A stretch of DNA of 64,000 nt from Lyngbya aestuarii BL J. Its GTDB lineage: Bacteria > Cyanobacteriota > Cyanobacteriia > Cyanobacteriales > Microcoleaceae. Of the stretch, positions 20,551 through 30,216 are shown in pieces. The stretch spans positions 94,493 through 158,492 of the forward strand of contig NZ_AUZM01000005.1 in NCBI RefSeq assembly GCF_000478195.2, in the 5' to 3' direction. Below the pieces are notes generated by a model, which did no database searches, was not told the DNA's origin, and saw nothing but the letters and a program-made list of their open reading frames with translations. The translations under genes were made by a program, and so were the position numbers. Every line of letters starts with the position of its first letter. Position 1 is the first letter of the stretch.

Positions 20551-21834
20551 TTAAGCTAAAGCGGGGACTTTGGCGGTGAGATGAGGATAGAGAGGAAATG
20601 CTTCACAGAGGGACTGTATTCGTTGACGACAGCTTTGAGCAACGGCTTCGTCTTCGGGTTTGATCAGTCGATCTGCGATGATTTCGCCAATTTCGGTAAA
20701 TTCTGTTGTTCCCATACCTCGGGTTGTCATCGCGGGAGATCCGAGTCGGAGGCCACTGGTGACAAAGGGAGACTCTGGATCAAAGGGAACAGTATTTTTA
20801 TTGGCGGTGATATTGACTTCACTGACGAGTTTATCGGCTTGTTTTCCAGTCATGCCCACAGAACGCAAGTCAACTAACATGACGTGATTATCGGTGCCGC
20901 CCGAGACGATTTTCAAGCCCCGTTTTTGTAACTGAGTGGCTAGGGCTTGAGCATTTTCAATCACTTGTCGAGAATACGCTTTAAACTCGGGTTTGAGCGC
21001 TTCTCCAAAAGCAACGGCTTTGCCAGCTATTACGTGTTCGAGGGGGCCACCTTGACTACCGGGGAAAACGGCTTTATCGAATTTTTTGCCAAGATCGGGA
21101 TCGCGAGTGAGAATTAAACCACCCCGAGGGCCTCGTAGGGTTTTGTGGGTTGTGGTTGTGACGACATCACAGTATGAGATCGGACTGGGATGATGTCCGC
21201 TTGCGACTAACCCGGCAATATGAGCAATATCGGCGAGTAAATAGGCGCCAACTTCGTCGGCGATCGCTCTAAATTTATCAAACTCGATGATCCGAGAATA
21301 GGCAGAATAGCCACAGACGATCAATTTGGGTTGATGCTGTTTGGCGAGTTCAAGAATTTGGTCATAGTCGAGGCGTTCGCTGTCTTGACTGACTCCATAA
21401 TGGCAAGCTTTGAACCATTTCCCGGAGACGTTGACGGGGGAACCGTGGGTGAGGTGTCCGCCATGAGATAAGTCCATTCCCATGATCGTGTCACCGGGTT
21501 CTAGCAAGGCTAAGAAGACGGCAAAGTTGGCTTGAGCGCCGGAATGAGGCTGAACGTTGGCATGAGCAGCACCAAAGAGTTCTTTGGCTCGATCAATTGC
21601 CAATTGTTCGAGCGTGTCTATAAACTCGCAACCGCCATAGTAGCGTTTTCTGGGTAATCCTTCTGCGTATTTATTGGTCAGAACTGATCCCTGAGCAGCC
21701 ATGACTGCGGCTGATGTAAAGTTTTCACTGGCAATTAATTCTAGGTGATCTCGCTGACGTTGTAGTTCGTGTTGAATCCCTTCGGCGACGATCGGATCGC
21801 TTTGGGCTAGGATGTCTAAGTTAGTATCGCTCAC
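20551..21834 (-). CDS. glyA: serine hydroxymethyltransferase
   Basis: A 427-aa PLP enzyme interconverting serine and glycine with THF. In cyanobacteria it serves photorespiration as well as one-carbon supply. The PLP lysine is in [27 protein letters not shown] and [13 protein letters not shown] are also typical. The start is placed at the GTG at 21834 (MSDTNLD...), with GAGGA eight bases upstream. A longer frame from an ATG at 21906 would add 24 residues not seen in the family. Single-gene context. Confidence 0.95.
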   Translation of the reverse strand: MSDTNLDILAQSDPIVAEGIQHELQRQRDHLELIASENFTSAAVMAAQGSVLTNKYAEGLPRKRYYGGCEFIDTLEQLAIDRAKELFGAAHANVQPHSGAQANFAVFLALLEPGDTIMGMDLSHGGHLTHGSPVNVSGKWFKACHYGVSQDSERLDYDQILELAKQHQPKLIVCGYSAYSRIIEFDKFRAIADEVGAYLLADIAHIAGLVASGHHPSPISYCDVVTTTTHKTLRGPRGGLILTRDPDLGKKFDKAVFPGSQGGPLEHVIAGKAVAFGEALKPEFKAYSRQVIENAQALATQLQKRGLKIVSGGTDNHVMLVDLRSVGMTGKQADKLVSEVNITANKNTVPFDPESPFVTSGLRLGSPAMTTRGMGTTEFTEIGEIIADRLIKPEDEAVAQSCRQRIQSLCEAFPLYPHLTAKVPALA

Positions 21835-22119
21835 AGTCGCTTTCCTCAGATTGCAGATCAGAAATTTCAGGGAGAGTCGGCGATCAAGACTTGAGGGGTT
21901 TCCCAAGGGGTAAATCTTTTGAATTGCTTTTACGGATTTGGGAGTTCTCTTTGTTTGATTCGTGACTCTGTGAACTTAAAGATCATAACCTTGTTTGTCT
22001 AATTGTTCTAGGCGTAAAGTTCTTGACAGAAATGTTAAGTTGTGATCAAATTTCTGAGTCTCTCTCGAGTCTTGGCATACAATTGGAAGGGCAAAGACGG
22101 AATCTGTTGGAGGGATAAG

Positions 22120-22317
22120 ATGTTAGTGATTTTGATGGAGAACCAACTTCTCGAACCGCAGCGAGTTTGTCAAGGTTGTCCACTTTCAGATCGTAGTGGT
22201 CAGCCTCGCTGGAGAGGAGGACAACTCAGTTGTGGTCATCCGGTTGGTAAAACGACAGAAAACCTTCCCAGTCAATATGAGTGTCAGATGGGTTTTAGAA
22301 TTGCGAATATTGAATAG
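22120..22317 (+). CDS. small cysteine-containing protein
   Basis: A 65-aa protein starting MLVILMENQLLEPQRVCQGC and ending MGFRIANIE. Cysteines in CQGCPLSD, LSCGHP and YECQMG suggest a small zinc- or cluster-binding knuckle. GGAGG lies seven bases before the ATG at 22120, which fixes this start over a longer frame from 22042. It lies just ahead of the tic20-like gene. I recall similar short cyanobacterial proteins but no function. Confidence 0.6.
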   Translation: MLVILMENQLLEPQRVCQGCPLSDRSGQPRWRGGQLSCGHPVGKTTENLPSQYECQMGFRIANIE

Positions 22318-22427
22318 AAGTTTAAGCAATACTTTAAATACTGAGGATAAATATTCTTGAAACTCTGCGCTATCCTGAGTTTAGAGGCAATTTAATGATT
22401 GATGAACAATACTCAGGAGAACAAAGT

Positions 22428-22901
22428 ATGACGTGGCGTGGCGAAACAACCATTCGGGATCGGATTTTTTCGGCTTTACCTTATTTACTTCCTTTAATGT
22501 ATGGGTTAGAGTTTAGTCGTTTTTTATTTGCCCAATTTCCCATACTCACTATTATTCTGATTCCTTTAGCACCTTTAATATCAATCTACCAAACAGTTCC
22601 CTTTATCGGTTTGGTGATTTTCTTTGCTTTGTTTTTGCTGGTGGTGCGAAATCAAAATATTCCTCACTTTATTCGCTTTAACACAATGCAGGCGATTTTG
22701 CTTGACATTATTATTGTTTTGTGTAGCATCATCCTGGGTATTTTGGGCGGTGGACTGCAAGGCTTTATCCTAGAGACGATCTACAATATGCTGTTTTTGG
22801 GCATTTTAGCGGCGGTGATTTATTCAGTCGTGCAGTCGCTTCGTGGACATTATGCAGAGATCCCCACGATCTCGGATGCGGTTTATATGCAGGTGCCTTA
22901 A
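22428..22901 (+). CDS. Tic20 family protein
   Basis: A 157-aa membrane protein with four predicted helices, homologous to the plastid inner-envelope import component Tic20 (Ycf60). MTWRGETTIRDRIFSALPYLLPL and HFIRFNTMQAILLDI are the recognisable conserved stretches. The bacterial role is unknown. AGGAG lies eight bases before the ATG at 22428; an earlier in-frame ATG at 22395 lacks this. rpsF follows about 120 bp downstream on the same strand. Confidence 0.9.
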   Translation: MTWRGETTIRDRIFSALPYLLPLMYGLEFSRFLFAQFPILTIILIPLAPLISIYQTVPFIGLVIFFALFLLVVRNQNIPHFIRFNTMQAILLDIIIVLCSIILGILGGGLQGFILETIYNMLFLGILAAVIYSVVQSLRGHYAEIPTISDAVYMQVP

Positions 22902-23018
22902 CGGAGAAATATTAGCACGGAGATCCGCTCAGGTGATTCGTCTTTCGGTATTGTAGAATTGAAAAGTTCCTTGCTTCTAATTCTGAGAAGCCTAATAGCC
23001 CATGAGGAGATTTTCTCA

Positions 23019-23378
23019 ATGAAAGAATTTGTTTACGAAACGATGTATATTCTGCGTCCAGACTTGATCGATGAACAGGTTGATGTTTCGATCGCTAAAT
23101 ATCAAGACTTGTTACAAGAACAGGGTGGACAGAATATTCAGATTCAAAATTTAGGGAAGCGTCGTCTGGCTTATGAGATTGACAATCACCGAGAAGGGGT
23201 TTACGTTCTCATGAACTATGATGGCCCCGGTCATCAAATTGCAGTCATGGAGAGGGCAATGCGGATCAGTGACGATGTTATTCGTTATTTGACGACAAAG
23301 CAGCCTGCTTTACCAGTCGAGGCAACAACAGAAGCTGCTGAACCTGAACCCGAGGAAGTCTCTCAACCCTCGCAATAG
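23019..23378 (+). CDS. rpsF: 30S ribosomal protein S6
   Basis: A 119-aa ribosomal protein. [17 protein letters not shown] at the start and [20 protein letters not shown] are diagnostic. The acidic tail ([15 protein letters not shown]) is a usual cyanobacterial extension. GAGGAGA lies about ten bases ahead of the ATG at 23019, so the upstream in-frame start is rejected. No rpsR or single-strand-binding gene follows, unlike the common bacterial operon. Confidence 0.96.
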   Translation: MKEFVYETMYILRPDLIDEQVDVSIAKYQDLLQEQGGQNIQIQNLGKRRLAYEIDNHREGVYVLMNYDGPGHQIAVMERAMRISDDVIRYLTTKQPALPVEATTEAAEPEPEEVSQPSQ

Positions 23379-23810
23379 CAATAGAAGAGGGAGCTTGCGA
23401 TGTGGGAGTACAAGCAGGCTCTCTGCAAACGGGATCAGCGTTTCTCTCGATGCGATCGCTGAACGATCGCATTTTGTAGACTCGGTGACTCGGCAAAGAT
23501 CACTCAGAGTTTGGGATAAACTTGCACCTCAGCAAAAATCTGGTATTTTAGTCTGTTATAAGGAAGTGATTTCTTTTGGATGAAATATTCTATAGAAGTC
23601 ATTGCAAACCCATGATTACACAAGCCCAAACTGAGGTCAGGGTCAAGTCACAGGTTATTTTGTCCTGAAATAACGCGGCGTGCTGTGACCTTTGATCAAA
23701 GGTAGACTTTTGACTTACCCTGTCAAGTTTGAGTCTGTTTTTGTCCTGGGGCTTGTGAAGATATTTAAGATAGGTATGGCATAAAGTTTATATTTGAGGA
23801 GCAGTCCGCC
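23379..23810. other. intergenic stretch after rpsF
   Basis: About 430 bp. It begins with an imperfect inverted repeat (AGAGGGAGCTTGC with GCAGGCTCTCT, about 23386-23422) that may be a weak transcription stop, though no T-tract follows. A HIP1-like pair sits near 23453-23470. No gene is seen. Confidence 0.4.
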
Positions 23811-24374
23811 ATGGTAAGTCAGTCGAACAAACCTACTCAACAAGATTTACAAGCTGAAATTACTCGTCTCAACGAGGAGCTGAAAATGCGTGATCAGCTC
23901 GTCCAACAACTGTCTCAAGAACTGTTTCGGTTGGTTAAGGGAAATACTGGCTTGATGCCGACTCCCGAACTCTCTGAACACCAACAGGTTCAAATGCGAT
24001 CATTGCGAGAACAACTGCAAGATGTTGAACAGCAGGTGAAGTTTTATCAAGACCAAATTTCTGAGCGAGATGGGGAAGTTTATCAACTCCGTCAGTCGGT
24101 TCAAGAATTAACTGATCGCTCTCGGATGCTCGAACAAGTGGTTCAAGAACTCCCTGGTGTCTATCGTCAGAAGTTTTCAGAGCGTCTCCAAGAGGTGATG
24201 GAGAAAGTCGAAGCACTCCAACGAGAAAACCGCCAACTTCATGCAGAACTCCAAAGTGTGAGCTACCGTCTGGCTCAAAAGAGTCGTCGTCCGAGTGGTT
24301 TGGATCTTCCCAGTTTTCAGGGTGGACAATCTGGTGGCTCTGGTGTTGATTTTCCGAGCTTTAAGAATGCTTGA
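23811..24374 (+). CDS. coiled-coil protein, cyanobacterial
   Basis: A 187-aa soluble protein that is almost all heptad coiled coil (about residues 10-160, rich in Q, E, L, R). It ends in a short tail with a repeated motif: LDLPSF at about 164 and VDFPSF at about 180, separated by a Gly/Ser linker. It resembles conserved cyanobacterial coiled-coil proteins such as the CypS/Slr1301 group that form filaments, but I cannot verify that link here. GAGGAG lies about 12 bases before the ATG, and a strong terminator follows. Confidence 0.75.
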   Translation: MVSQSNKPTQQDLQAEITRLNEELKMRDQLVQQLSQELFRLVKGNTGLMPTPELSEHQQVQMRSLREQLQDVEQQVKFYQDQISERDGEVYQLRQSVQELTDRSRMLEQVVQELPGVYRQKFSERLQEVMEKVEALQRENRQLHAELQSVSYRLAQKSRRPSGLDLPSFQGGQSGGSGVDFPSFKNA

Positions 24375-24461
24375 AATCGGTTCATTCTGTTAATTCTATC
24401 CCAAATTCAACCCTTTAAGTTTTTGGGGATAGAGGATTTACAAATTCATCTACAAAAATCT

Positions 24462-24500
24462 AACTCCTGCTGTCAATGTTGATAGTGCAGGAGTTTTTTA
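24462..24500 (+). terminator. intrinsic terminator
   Basis: A perfect 9-bp stem, AACTCCTGC paired with GCAGGAGTT, with a 16-base loop and an immediately following run of six T. It lies about 90 bases after the coiled-coil gene. Confidence 0.88.
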
Positions 24501-24602
24501 ACTTCTTTTCTTTTTGATTGGGCAATGATAGGCAAATTTTATCTGAGGAGAACTCTCACCCATTCACACCGTTGACAAAGTATCTAGAGGTGAGAGTAAA
24601 CC

Positions 24603-24947
24603 CTATGCTGAAAGCAATTGAGAGTCAGTTAAGAATACTGCTTCTAACTCATCAAAGACTTCAAAGACTCGATCGAGTTGGGTGATCTCCAAAATCAGTT
24701 TAACCGTTGCAGAAGGATGACAAAGCACTAAACGAGATCCTTGTCTGCGAGCCGACTTAAGGGCTGTTACCAATGCACCTAACCCCGAACTATCGATAAA
24801 CTCCACTGCCGCCAAATCAATTACCCACAGTCGAAAATGTTCTGCTGAGAGCGCCAAGACTTGATCTTTGAGAGCATTACCCCCTTGCAAGTCCAAGCGA
24901 GGCTGAGACTGAAGTACAATATGCTGCGGACATTCTGCTAATTTCAT
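24603..24947 (-). CDS. STAS-domain anti-sigma factor antagonist
   Basis: A 114-aa single STAS domain. The phosphorylatable serine lies in VEFIDSSGLGALVTAL, and SRLVLCHPS plus a final DRVFEVFDELEAV helix complete the fold. Such proteins act in partner-switching with a serine kinase and phosphatase. None of these partners is adjacent, so its target is unknown. Confidence 0.88.
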   Translation of the reverse strand: MKLAECPQHIVLQSQPRLDLQGGNALKDQVLALSAEHFRLWVIDLAAVEFIDSSGLGALVTALKSARRQGSRLVLCHPSATVKLILEITQLDRVFEVFDELEAVFLTDSQLLSA

Positions 24948-25178
24948 AACTTATCACTCCCCAAGGATTATTATGTAAAACATCTTAGCTGACTTGTTTC
25001 CAATTCACCTTATCCTGTTTTTGACCAGGCAATTCTGATAAAAGTTTCAACACCTTGAAAACGGACTTTTCCCGACGACTTGGGATGATCCCTCCATTCT
25101 ACTCGGGAGGACAGATTTCCGCCATCAAGATAATATAGAAGTATAAAGCTTTGCAAAAAAATATGAAGGCAGCATTGA

Positions 25179-25799
25179 ATGTCTTTTGAGATTGTATCAT
25201 TGGAAACAATTCAGGAAATTGCTCATCAGTATGGCTACTGGGCTGTTTTCCTGGGAATTACTTTAGAAAATGCCGGAATACCCCTTCCTGGAGAGACGAT
25301 CACTTTGGTTGGAGGTTTCCTCGCCGGGAGTGGTGAACTCGACTATTGGTTTGTCCTCGGTTGGGCGATCGCCGGGGCGATACTGGGAGACAATTGCGGA
25401 TATTGGGTTGGTCGCTGGAGAGGTTGGCCGTTTTTACTCGCTATTGGTAAACTGTTTCGAGTTCAAGAAGCCAAACTTACAGAAGTCAAAAGTCAGTTTA
25501 GCCGCAACGCTGCTAAAGCCGTATTTTTAGGTCGGTTTGTGGCGTTACTGCGAATTTTTGCCGGGCCATTGGCAGGAATTGCTAGAATGCCCTACTGGAA
25601 GTTCTTGCTGTGTAATGCCGCCGGAGCCGCAACTTGGGCTTCTGTGATGGTAAGTTTATCATTTTTTGTGGGTCAAGTTGTTCCGCTTGAACAATTGGTG
25701 TCTGGGGTGGCAAAATTTGCGATCATTGCTTTAATTTTGGTTGTCGGTTGGGTGGTTATTCCCATTTGGTGGGAATCTCGCCAAGCGGATAATCTCTGA
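25179..25799 (+). CDS. DedA family membrane protein
   Basis: A 206-aa protein of the DedA/SNARE-associated (VTT) family. Family members include undecaprenyl-phosphate and phospholipid flippases. ENAGIPLPGETITLVGGFLA, GDNCGYWVGRWRGW and FLGRFVALLRIFAGPLAGIA with the conserved arginine/glycine motif are visible. The last 33 codons and 17 bp beyond (25701-25817) recur at 29049-29165 and, more degraded, at 30101-30205, so this gene's end has taken part in local rearrangement. Confidence 0.9.
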   Translation: MSFEIVSLETIQEIAHQYGYWAVFLGITLENAGIPLPGETITLVGGFLAGSGELDYWFVLGWAIAGAILGDNCGYWVGRWRGWPFLLAIGKLFRVQEAKLTEVKSQFSRNAAKAVFLGRFVALLRIFAGPLAGIARMPYWKFLLCNAAGAATWASVMVSLSFFVGQVVPLEQLVSGVAKFAIIALILVVGWVVIPIWWESRQADNL

Positions 25800-25817
25800 T
25801 TGATTTTAGCTGAAATT
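25701..25817 (+). repeat. dedA 3' end, original copy of a three-copy repeat
   Basis: This 117-bp segment, the dedA C-terminal codons plus 17 bp, has a gap-free, nearly identical copy at 29049-29165 and a partial, degraded copy at 30101-30205. Only this copy is attached to an intact gene. Confidence 0.9.
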
Positions 25818-25884
25818 AATTTCTACTGATTCAACAGGAATTCCCCAAGTTGTCGGGTCAGATCATTTCATTTTTTGACTTGGG

Positions 25885-26405
25885 AATCGAGTCCGAAGCA
25901 AGCACCGCCTTGAAAAGGCGGTGAACTGATTACCATGTTTTCTCGGTCTTCCTTTCCCTTGATATTTTGGCGGTTCAGCATAGATGCAACGATGTAATCG
26001 GCCTTTCTTTAAGATACCGAATCACTTGTTTGAGTTGTAAAATTGCTCTTGTAATAGGGGTTTCATGGGAGCCAATTCTCTCATGTCTTAATGGTAATGC
26101 CCAACTTCCTTTGTCTTCTGGAATCCAAGCCAATGTACTATAACCATGTCCCAAAGTAATTGGTTTGCCTGAAATAACTTTGGCTCCATGTTCATAAGTT
26201 CTGTCCTTTAAAGTTACCGCTTCTGTTCTAGGCCAAGGTGTATGATCTCGCGGCTTCGATAATCCTCTGTGATTCAGTTGATGTAGGGATTTCTCTGATA
26301 TAACGTCTGATCAATTTGTGTACTTTTGGCTGACAATCATTGATCGCCCCGTATAAACTTGGCCACTTTCGACGGAATACTGGTGAGAGGGATAATTCGG
26401 CAAAG
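25885..26405 (-). pseudogene. decayed transposase (NF041680-like family)
   Basis: Reverse-strand translation gives transposase-like blocks in two frames: FAELSLSPVFRRKWPSLYG (from about 26403) and, after a frameshift near 26273, PRDHTPWPRTEAVTLKDRTY, KPITLGHGYSTLAWIPEDKG, SWALPLRHERIGSHETPITR and GKGRPRKHG. The order and motifs fit a transposase family I recall as NF041680. The block with the central acidic residues appears deleted between QLKQVIRYLK and KGRLHR. It cannot be active. It abuts the left inverted repeat of the sbtAB cassette. Confidence 0.75.
25903..25923. repeat. hairpin, CACCGCCTT stem
   Basis: A near-perfect 9-bp stem with a 3-base loop, about 100 bp after dedA and at the downstream end of the decayed transposase. 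It is not followed by T residues, so it looks more like an IS-end or REP-type hairpin than a terminator. Confidence 0.5.
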
Positions 26406-26433
26406 GAATAGACATTTCTGGTGAATCATCCCT

Positions 26434-26475
26434 CATGCTAGACTGTACAGTATGAGTTTTTAGTCTAAACTCCAG
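26434..26475 (+). repeat. left inverted repeat of the sbt cassette
   Basis: It begins CATGCTAGACTGTACAGTAT and ends TAGTCTAAACTCCAG. It matches the reverse complement of 28818-28859 at 38 of 42 positions and contains the palindrome ACTGTACAGT. Confidence 0.85.
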
Positions 26476-26521
26476 CAACGCTGTAAAGCATTAATAGCGG
26501 TTTGCCGCGACCCGTCTGGGA

Positions 26522-27658
26522 TCAGCTGCCCATCAGCACCTGGGCGAGGCCGATGAAGAGCGGTATTCCCAAGGCAAGCGCAACCGGGGTGCCGACGGCT
26601 GTGGACGAGCCGATGTAGGCGGAGGGATTGGCCGACGGGATACCGGCTCGTAAAGTGGGCGGCCCTGAGATGTCTGAACTGGAGGCGGCGATGACGGCCA
26701 GGAGCACGACGCCGCCTGGGCTGAATCCCGTGGCGTGGTGGGCAATCATGCCGAAACCGAAGGCGATAAACCCATGCAGCAGCGGCCCCACCAGGGCATA
26801 TAGGGCGTACCACTGGCCCACCTTGCGCAGCTCGCCGATCCTTGCCGTGGCCTCCATGCCCATTATCAGCATCAGGATCGAAAGCAGGCCGCGGAAAAGG
26901 GGATTGAAGAAGCTCTCATAGACACTTTCCGGACGGGTTAGGATGCCTAGAGCGAGGCCGAGCAGCAGTGCCGATAGGGCAGATCCCTGAAGGCTTTCCT
27001 TCACGATCGGCCATATTTTGACCCGATCGTTCTGCTTGCGGGGATACCCGCCTGCGGTAATGCGCTGCTGGCTGCGATACTCCTGCCTGGTGGTGGGATA
27101 TCCGCCTGCGGCAACTGACTGCTTGCTGAGAGACTCCTGCTTGCCGAAAGGCTCCTGCTGGCTGAGAGACTTTTGCTTGCTGGTATAAATGCTGGCCAAG
27201 ACGATCGCAGTCACGAGGGCTGGGATGTCCATGAAGGGATAGAGTGCGGCGGCCCAGGGCTCGAAAAAGATGTCTTCCGTTTCCAGTACCGTTATGCCGG
27301 CCGCGAGGGTAGAGCCACTCACAGCACCGAACAAGCCCGCGGTCGCAATGGCATCCACAGTTTTGACTTTCGGCAGGTTACCCAAAGTGTAGCGCCCGAT
27401 GAACACGATAAGGATCCCCGTTGCCACAGCGAACACCGCAGGCAACAGCATCTCCGCCAGATTGGCGTTGCGGATCGCAATGCCGCCGCTCAGGCCGACT
27501 TTTAGGAGCAGCATGAAGACGATGAACTTATAGATCGCATCTGGAATTTGCAATTGGCTATTGAGGGCGGCAACGACCATACCACCAATCAGAAAGCCGA
27601 GTGTCGGGGACTGCAACTTCGCCAGAAAGAGCGTCAAGAAATCGGACAAAAAATCCAT
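26522..27658 (-). CDS. sbtA: sodium-dependent bicarbonate transporter SbtA
   Basis: A 378-aa inner-membrane transporter with about ten helices, bringing HCO3- into the cell with Na+ for the carbon-concentrating mechanism. LLLKVGLSGGIAIRNANLAEM, TAGLFGAVSGSTLAAGIT and SSSDISGPPTLRAGIPSANP are SbtA signatures. The central cytoplasmic loop (about 172-215) has two AGGYP repeats, VAAGGYPTTRQ and ITAGGYPRKQ. AGGAGG lies nine bases before the ATG. It is GC-rich, unlike its neighbours, and points away from sbtB, whereas most cyanobacteria have sbtA followed by sbtB on one strand. Confidence 0.95.
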   Translation of the reverse strand: MDFLSDFLTLFLAKLQSPTLGFLIGGMVVAALNSQLQIPDAIYKFIVFMLLLKVGLSGGIAIRNANLAEMLLPAVFAVATGILIVFIGRYTLGNLPKVKTVDAIATAGLFGAVSGSTLAAGITVLETEDIFFEPWAAALYPFMDIPALVTAIVLASIYTSKQKSLSQQEPFGKQESLSKQSVAAGGYPTTRQEYRSQQRITAGGYPRKQNDRVKIWPIVKESLQGSALSALLLGLALGILTRPESVYESFFNPLFRGLLSILMLIMGMEATARIGELRKVGQWYALYALVGPLLHGFIAFGFGMIAHHATGFSPGGVVLLAVIAASSSDISGPPTLRAGIPSANPSAYIGSSTAVGTPVALALGIPLFIGLAQVLMGS

Positions 27659-27806
27659 GTTGTAATTCCTCCTTAATCAGATTTTAGGGGTCAGGACGGC
27701 AGGCAAGCGCAGCCTCAAATCCTGGGGCGAGATCCGAACGATAGCGATCCGGGGATGGTATTTCTCCGAACTGGGTTGAGAAGACAAGTTGCCCCTATGG
27801 TCTCCT

Positions 27807-27822
27807 ATAGACTCGAGTCTAT
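27807..27822. promoter_or_regulatory. 16-bp perfect palindrome, possible operator
   Basis: ATAGACTCGAGTCTAT is a perfect dyad, about 150 bp ahead of sbtA and 340 bp ahead of sbtB. Its placement between divergent genes suits an operator, though the binding protein is unknown. Confidence 0.45.
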
Positions 27823-28092
27823 CCAAGTTCAAATCTCTATACCTTTAAGTCTATGTGCTTAAGTTTATCTTAAAATCGGCACAAATTTGCAATCGCTCTA
27901 CATGGATCTGCTAAGTAATGTCAAATTAAAATTATAAGTTTTCCTTATTGTTTTTCAGAAAACCCGTACATCTCTGGTCATAGCGCCGAAAGGATAAGTG
28001 TTTTTTATAAAATGCTTCCGCTAATCTGAGTCAATCTTTCTCAACAGAAGGTAGTGAATTCGCCGATCTTTGGCATAATCTTAAAGGTATAG

Positions 28093-28124
28093 TTCAAGGC
28101 AAAACCATAGAGTTTGGCCTTGAA
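28093..28124 (+). promoter_or_regulatory. stem-loop in sbtB leader
   Basis: TTCAAGGC pairs perfectly with GCCTTGAA. After one mismatch AAAC pairs with GTTT around a six-base loop. It ends 34 bases before the sbtB ATG and is not followed by T residues, so it may be an mRNA leader structure or a DNA operator. Confidence 0.45.
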
Positions 28125-28146
28125 TTGTCCTAAAAGAACGCGTTAA

Positions 28147-28476
<330 letters not shown>

Positions 28477-28591
28477 TTCAAAACCCCAGCAATTCTCATT
28501 TGGGCAAGAAGCTGTTCAAGCACTGGGAATCTCAGTATTGTAATGATATCTCAGAGATCCAAGAGAGCTAGAGCGGTTGTAAGAACGGGGT

Positions 28592-28817
28592 TTGTTTGAC
28601 ACCATCGTCGGTTCGTTTCGCCAGCGTTTGTCGTCGCTATCTGACAAACGCACGGGCAAAAATACCCGCTATGGGATCGATGGAGGATGCCGCTTTGAGC
28701 GCGTAAGCGCGTGTTCTTCACCCGAACCCCGTCCTTTCTGGCCGATCAACGCATGGTGGGCGGGCAGTAAGGGGAAGAACAATGCCCACGGCTTATTTTG
28801 AGTGCATCAGATTCCAA
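28592..28817 (+). pseudogene. decayed transposase N-terminus (ISNCY-like)
   Basis: Translation gives FDTIVGSFRQRLSSLSDKRT and GKNTRYGI, then after frameshifts EDAALSA, VFFTRTPSFLADQRMVG, GSKGKNNAHGLF and VHQIPTG. Read together these match the N-terminus of a transposase type that runs KRTGKNxxYxxxDAALSAFSVFFxQxPSFL...GVHQIP. At least three frame changes and one stop make it inactive. It is cut off exactly where the right inverted repeat begins at 28818. Confidence 0.7.
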
Positions 28818-28859
28818 CTGGAGTTTAGACTCAATATTCATACTGTACAGTCTAGTATG
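28818..28859 (-). repeat. right inverted repeat of the sbt cassette
   Basis: Reverse complement of the left repeat, with mismatches at four of 42 positions. It begins CTGGAGTTTAGACTCAATAT and ends CAGTCTAGTATG. Confidence 0.85.
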
Positions 28860-28930
28860 ACGATTTGAACGCATAAAAATACGATTTAGCTTTTCAGAAA
28901 AGCTAAAAATAATACTAATATATTGATTTA

Positions 28931-29165
28931 AGTTTTTAATCTAACTCTTTAGATATAAATTTTTGAGAGCTTGAGTCGAAAGCAATAACAGGCATAAATT
29001 TACATTTATTATTGTTATAATTTGGGGTTTAAAATACAGAAAATGGGGTCTGGGGTGGTATAATTTGTGGTGATTGCTTTAATTTTGGTTGTGGGTTGGG
29101 TGGTTATTCCCATTTGGTGGGAATCTCGCCTAGCAGATAATCTCTGATTGATTTTAGCTGAAATT
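28931..29165 (+). repeat. 235-bp direct repeat, copy A (carries dedA 3' end)
   Basis: A unit of about 118 bp of AT-rich sequence (from AGTTTTTAATCTAACTCTTT) joined to the 117-bp dedA 3'-end copy. It recurs at 29981-30205 with few changes in its first 180 bp and divergence after that. The two copies enclose the membrane-protein gene at 29270-29875. Confidence 0.88.
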
Positions 29166-29269
29166 TAACAACAAAAAAACAGGGGTGAGGGAAAAGAAAT
29201 TTTTTGCAGCCTGTGGCGTCTTATTCCCCCCACTCCATCATTTGTAATATTTCTGAAAAGTCATTTCTA

Positions 29270-29875
29270 TTACACGCGAACTCGTGGCTTTCTTGCTCCA
29301 ATTGAAGATCCTGCGAGTGCAGCAGCTAAACCAAATAAAGAACCCAGTAAGAATGACCAAGCAGCTTTAGCACTATTAGCGGCTATAGCTTGAAGCTCTT
29401 GAGCGGTTACATTAGGAGCTTGATTAGGAATATTAGCACCACCGGGTTGTTGAACTTGGTTAATCACTTCTCCGGCGTTAGAAGCCAGGATACCAAAGAC
29501 TCCAGAGACACCTCTCGTCAGAAGCCATGTACTCAGAGCTAACGTAGTCGCCCATAAAATTGCACCATTTAAAAGGGCTGTTTTATTATTCATCGGTCCG
29601 CACATTCGAGCCATCACCCATGCACCGATCAATAAAGAAATTAGTAAACTAATAATTGACCATATTCCGACCCCAGTCCCGATACTGCCGGGATTTGCTC
29701 CATTTGAACCTACTGTTAGACCGATCGCACTCCCTAAAGCGGTTAAAACCAGTTGAGAAGCGATGGCAATCACAAGACCTGAAAAAATCGGACCCCAACG
29801 TACTCGATCGTGGTAATCGACTACTGTTTCTGTGGTTCTAGGTTGTATCACCGAATCTTCTGTTCTGTAAGCCAT
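29270..29875 (-). CDS. conserved membrane protein of unknown function
   Basis: A 201-aa protein with four predicted membrane helices. A polar N-terminus (about 30 residues) leads to RWGPIFSGLVIAIASQLVLTALG, glycine-rich pairs of helices, a soluble Q/N/A-rich segment (about 132-163) and a last helix ending GSSIGARKPRVRV. The repeated small-residue GxxxG spacing suggests tight helix packing. I do not recognise a named family. It lies alone between two direct repeats, so it may have been carried in with them. Confidence 0.7.
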   Translation of the reverse strand: MAYRTEDSVIQPRTTETVVDYHDRVRWGPIFSGLVIAIASQLVLTALGSAIGLTVGSNGANPGSIGTGVGIWSIISLLISLLIGAWVMARMCGPMNNKTALLNGAILWATTLALSTWLLTRGVSGVFGILASNAGEVINQVQQPGGANIPNQAPNVTAQELQAIAANSAKAAWSFLLGSLFGLAAALAGSSIGARKPRVRV

Positions 29876-29980
29876 TGTTTTTCCTCGACTTTTTTGTAAA
29901 AATTATGATGGGTCTTGTTCATTGGTAGAAATTCTATAAGATTGAGTAGATATTTATTATCTATCCTAAGGTGATGAAAT

Positions 29981-30205
29981 AAGCTTTTAATCTAACTCTT
30001 TAGATATAAATTTTTGAGAGCTTGAGTCGAAAGCAATAACAGGCATAAAATTTACATTTATTATTGTTATAATTTGGGGTTTAAAATACAGAAAATGGGG
30101 TCTGGGCTGGTATAATTTGTGGTGATTGCTTTAATTTTAGTTGTCGCTTGGGTGCTGATTTCGATGGATTGAGAATCAAGCCCAGGGGATCAGCTCTAGA
30201 TGTTC
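29981..30205 (+). repeat. direct repeat, copy B, with degraded dedA 3' end
   Basis: It matches 28931-29165 closely up to about 30158. The dedA-derived part (30101-30205) then diverges and has lost the reading frame. Confidence 0.85.
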
Positions 30206-30216
30206 TTAAATAGATT

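Noticed and set aside
23386..23422. tRNA-like or terminator-like fold after rpsF.
   Set aside because: The stem is imperfect, no T-tract follows, and no tRNA anticodon or TpsiC arm could be drawn.
26460..26813. A 117-codon reverse frame overlapping sbtA.
   Set aside because: It is an arginine/histidine-rich shadow of the GC-rich sbtA coding sequence in another frame.
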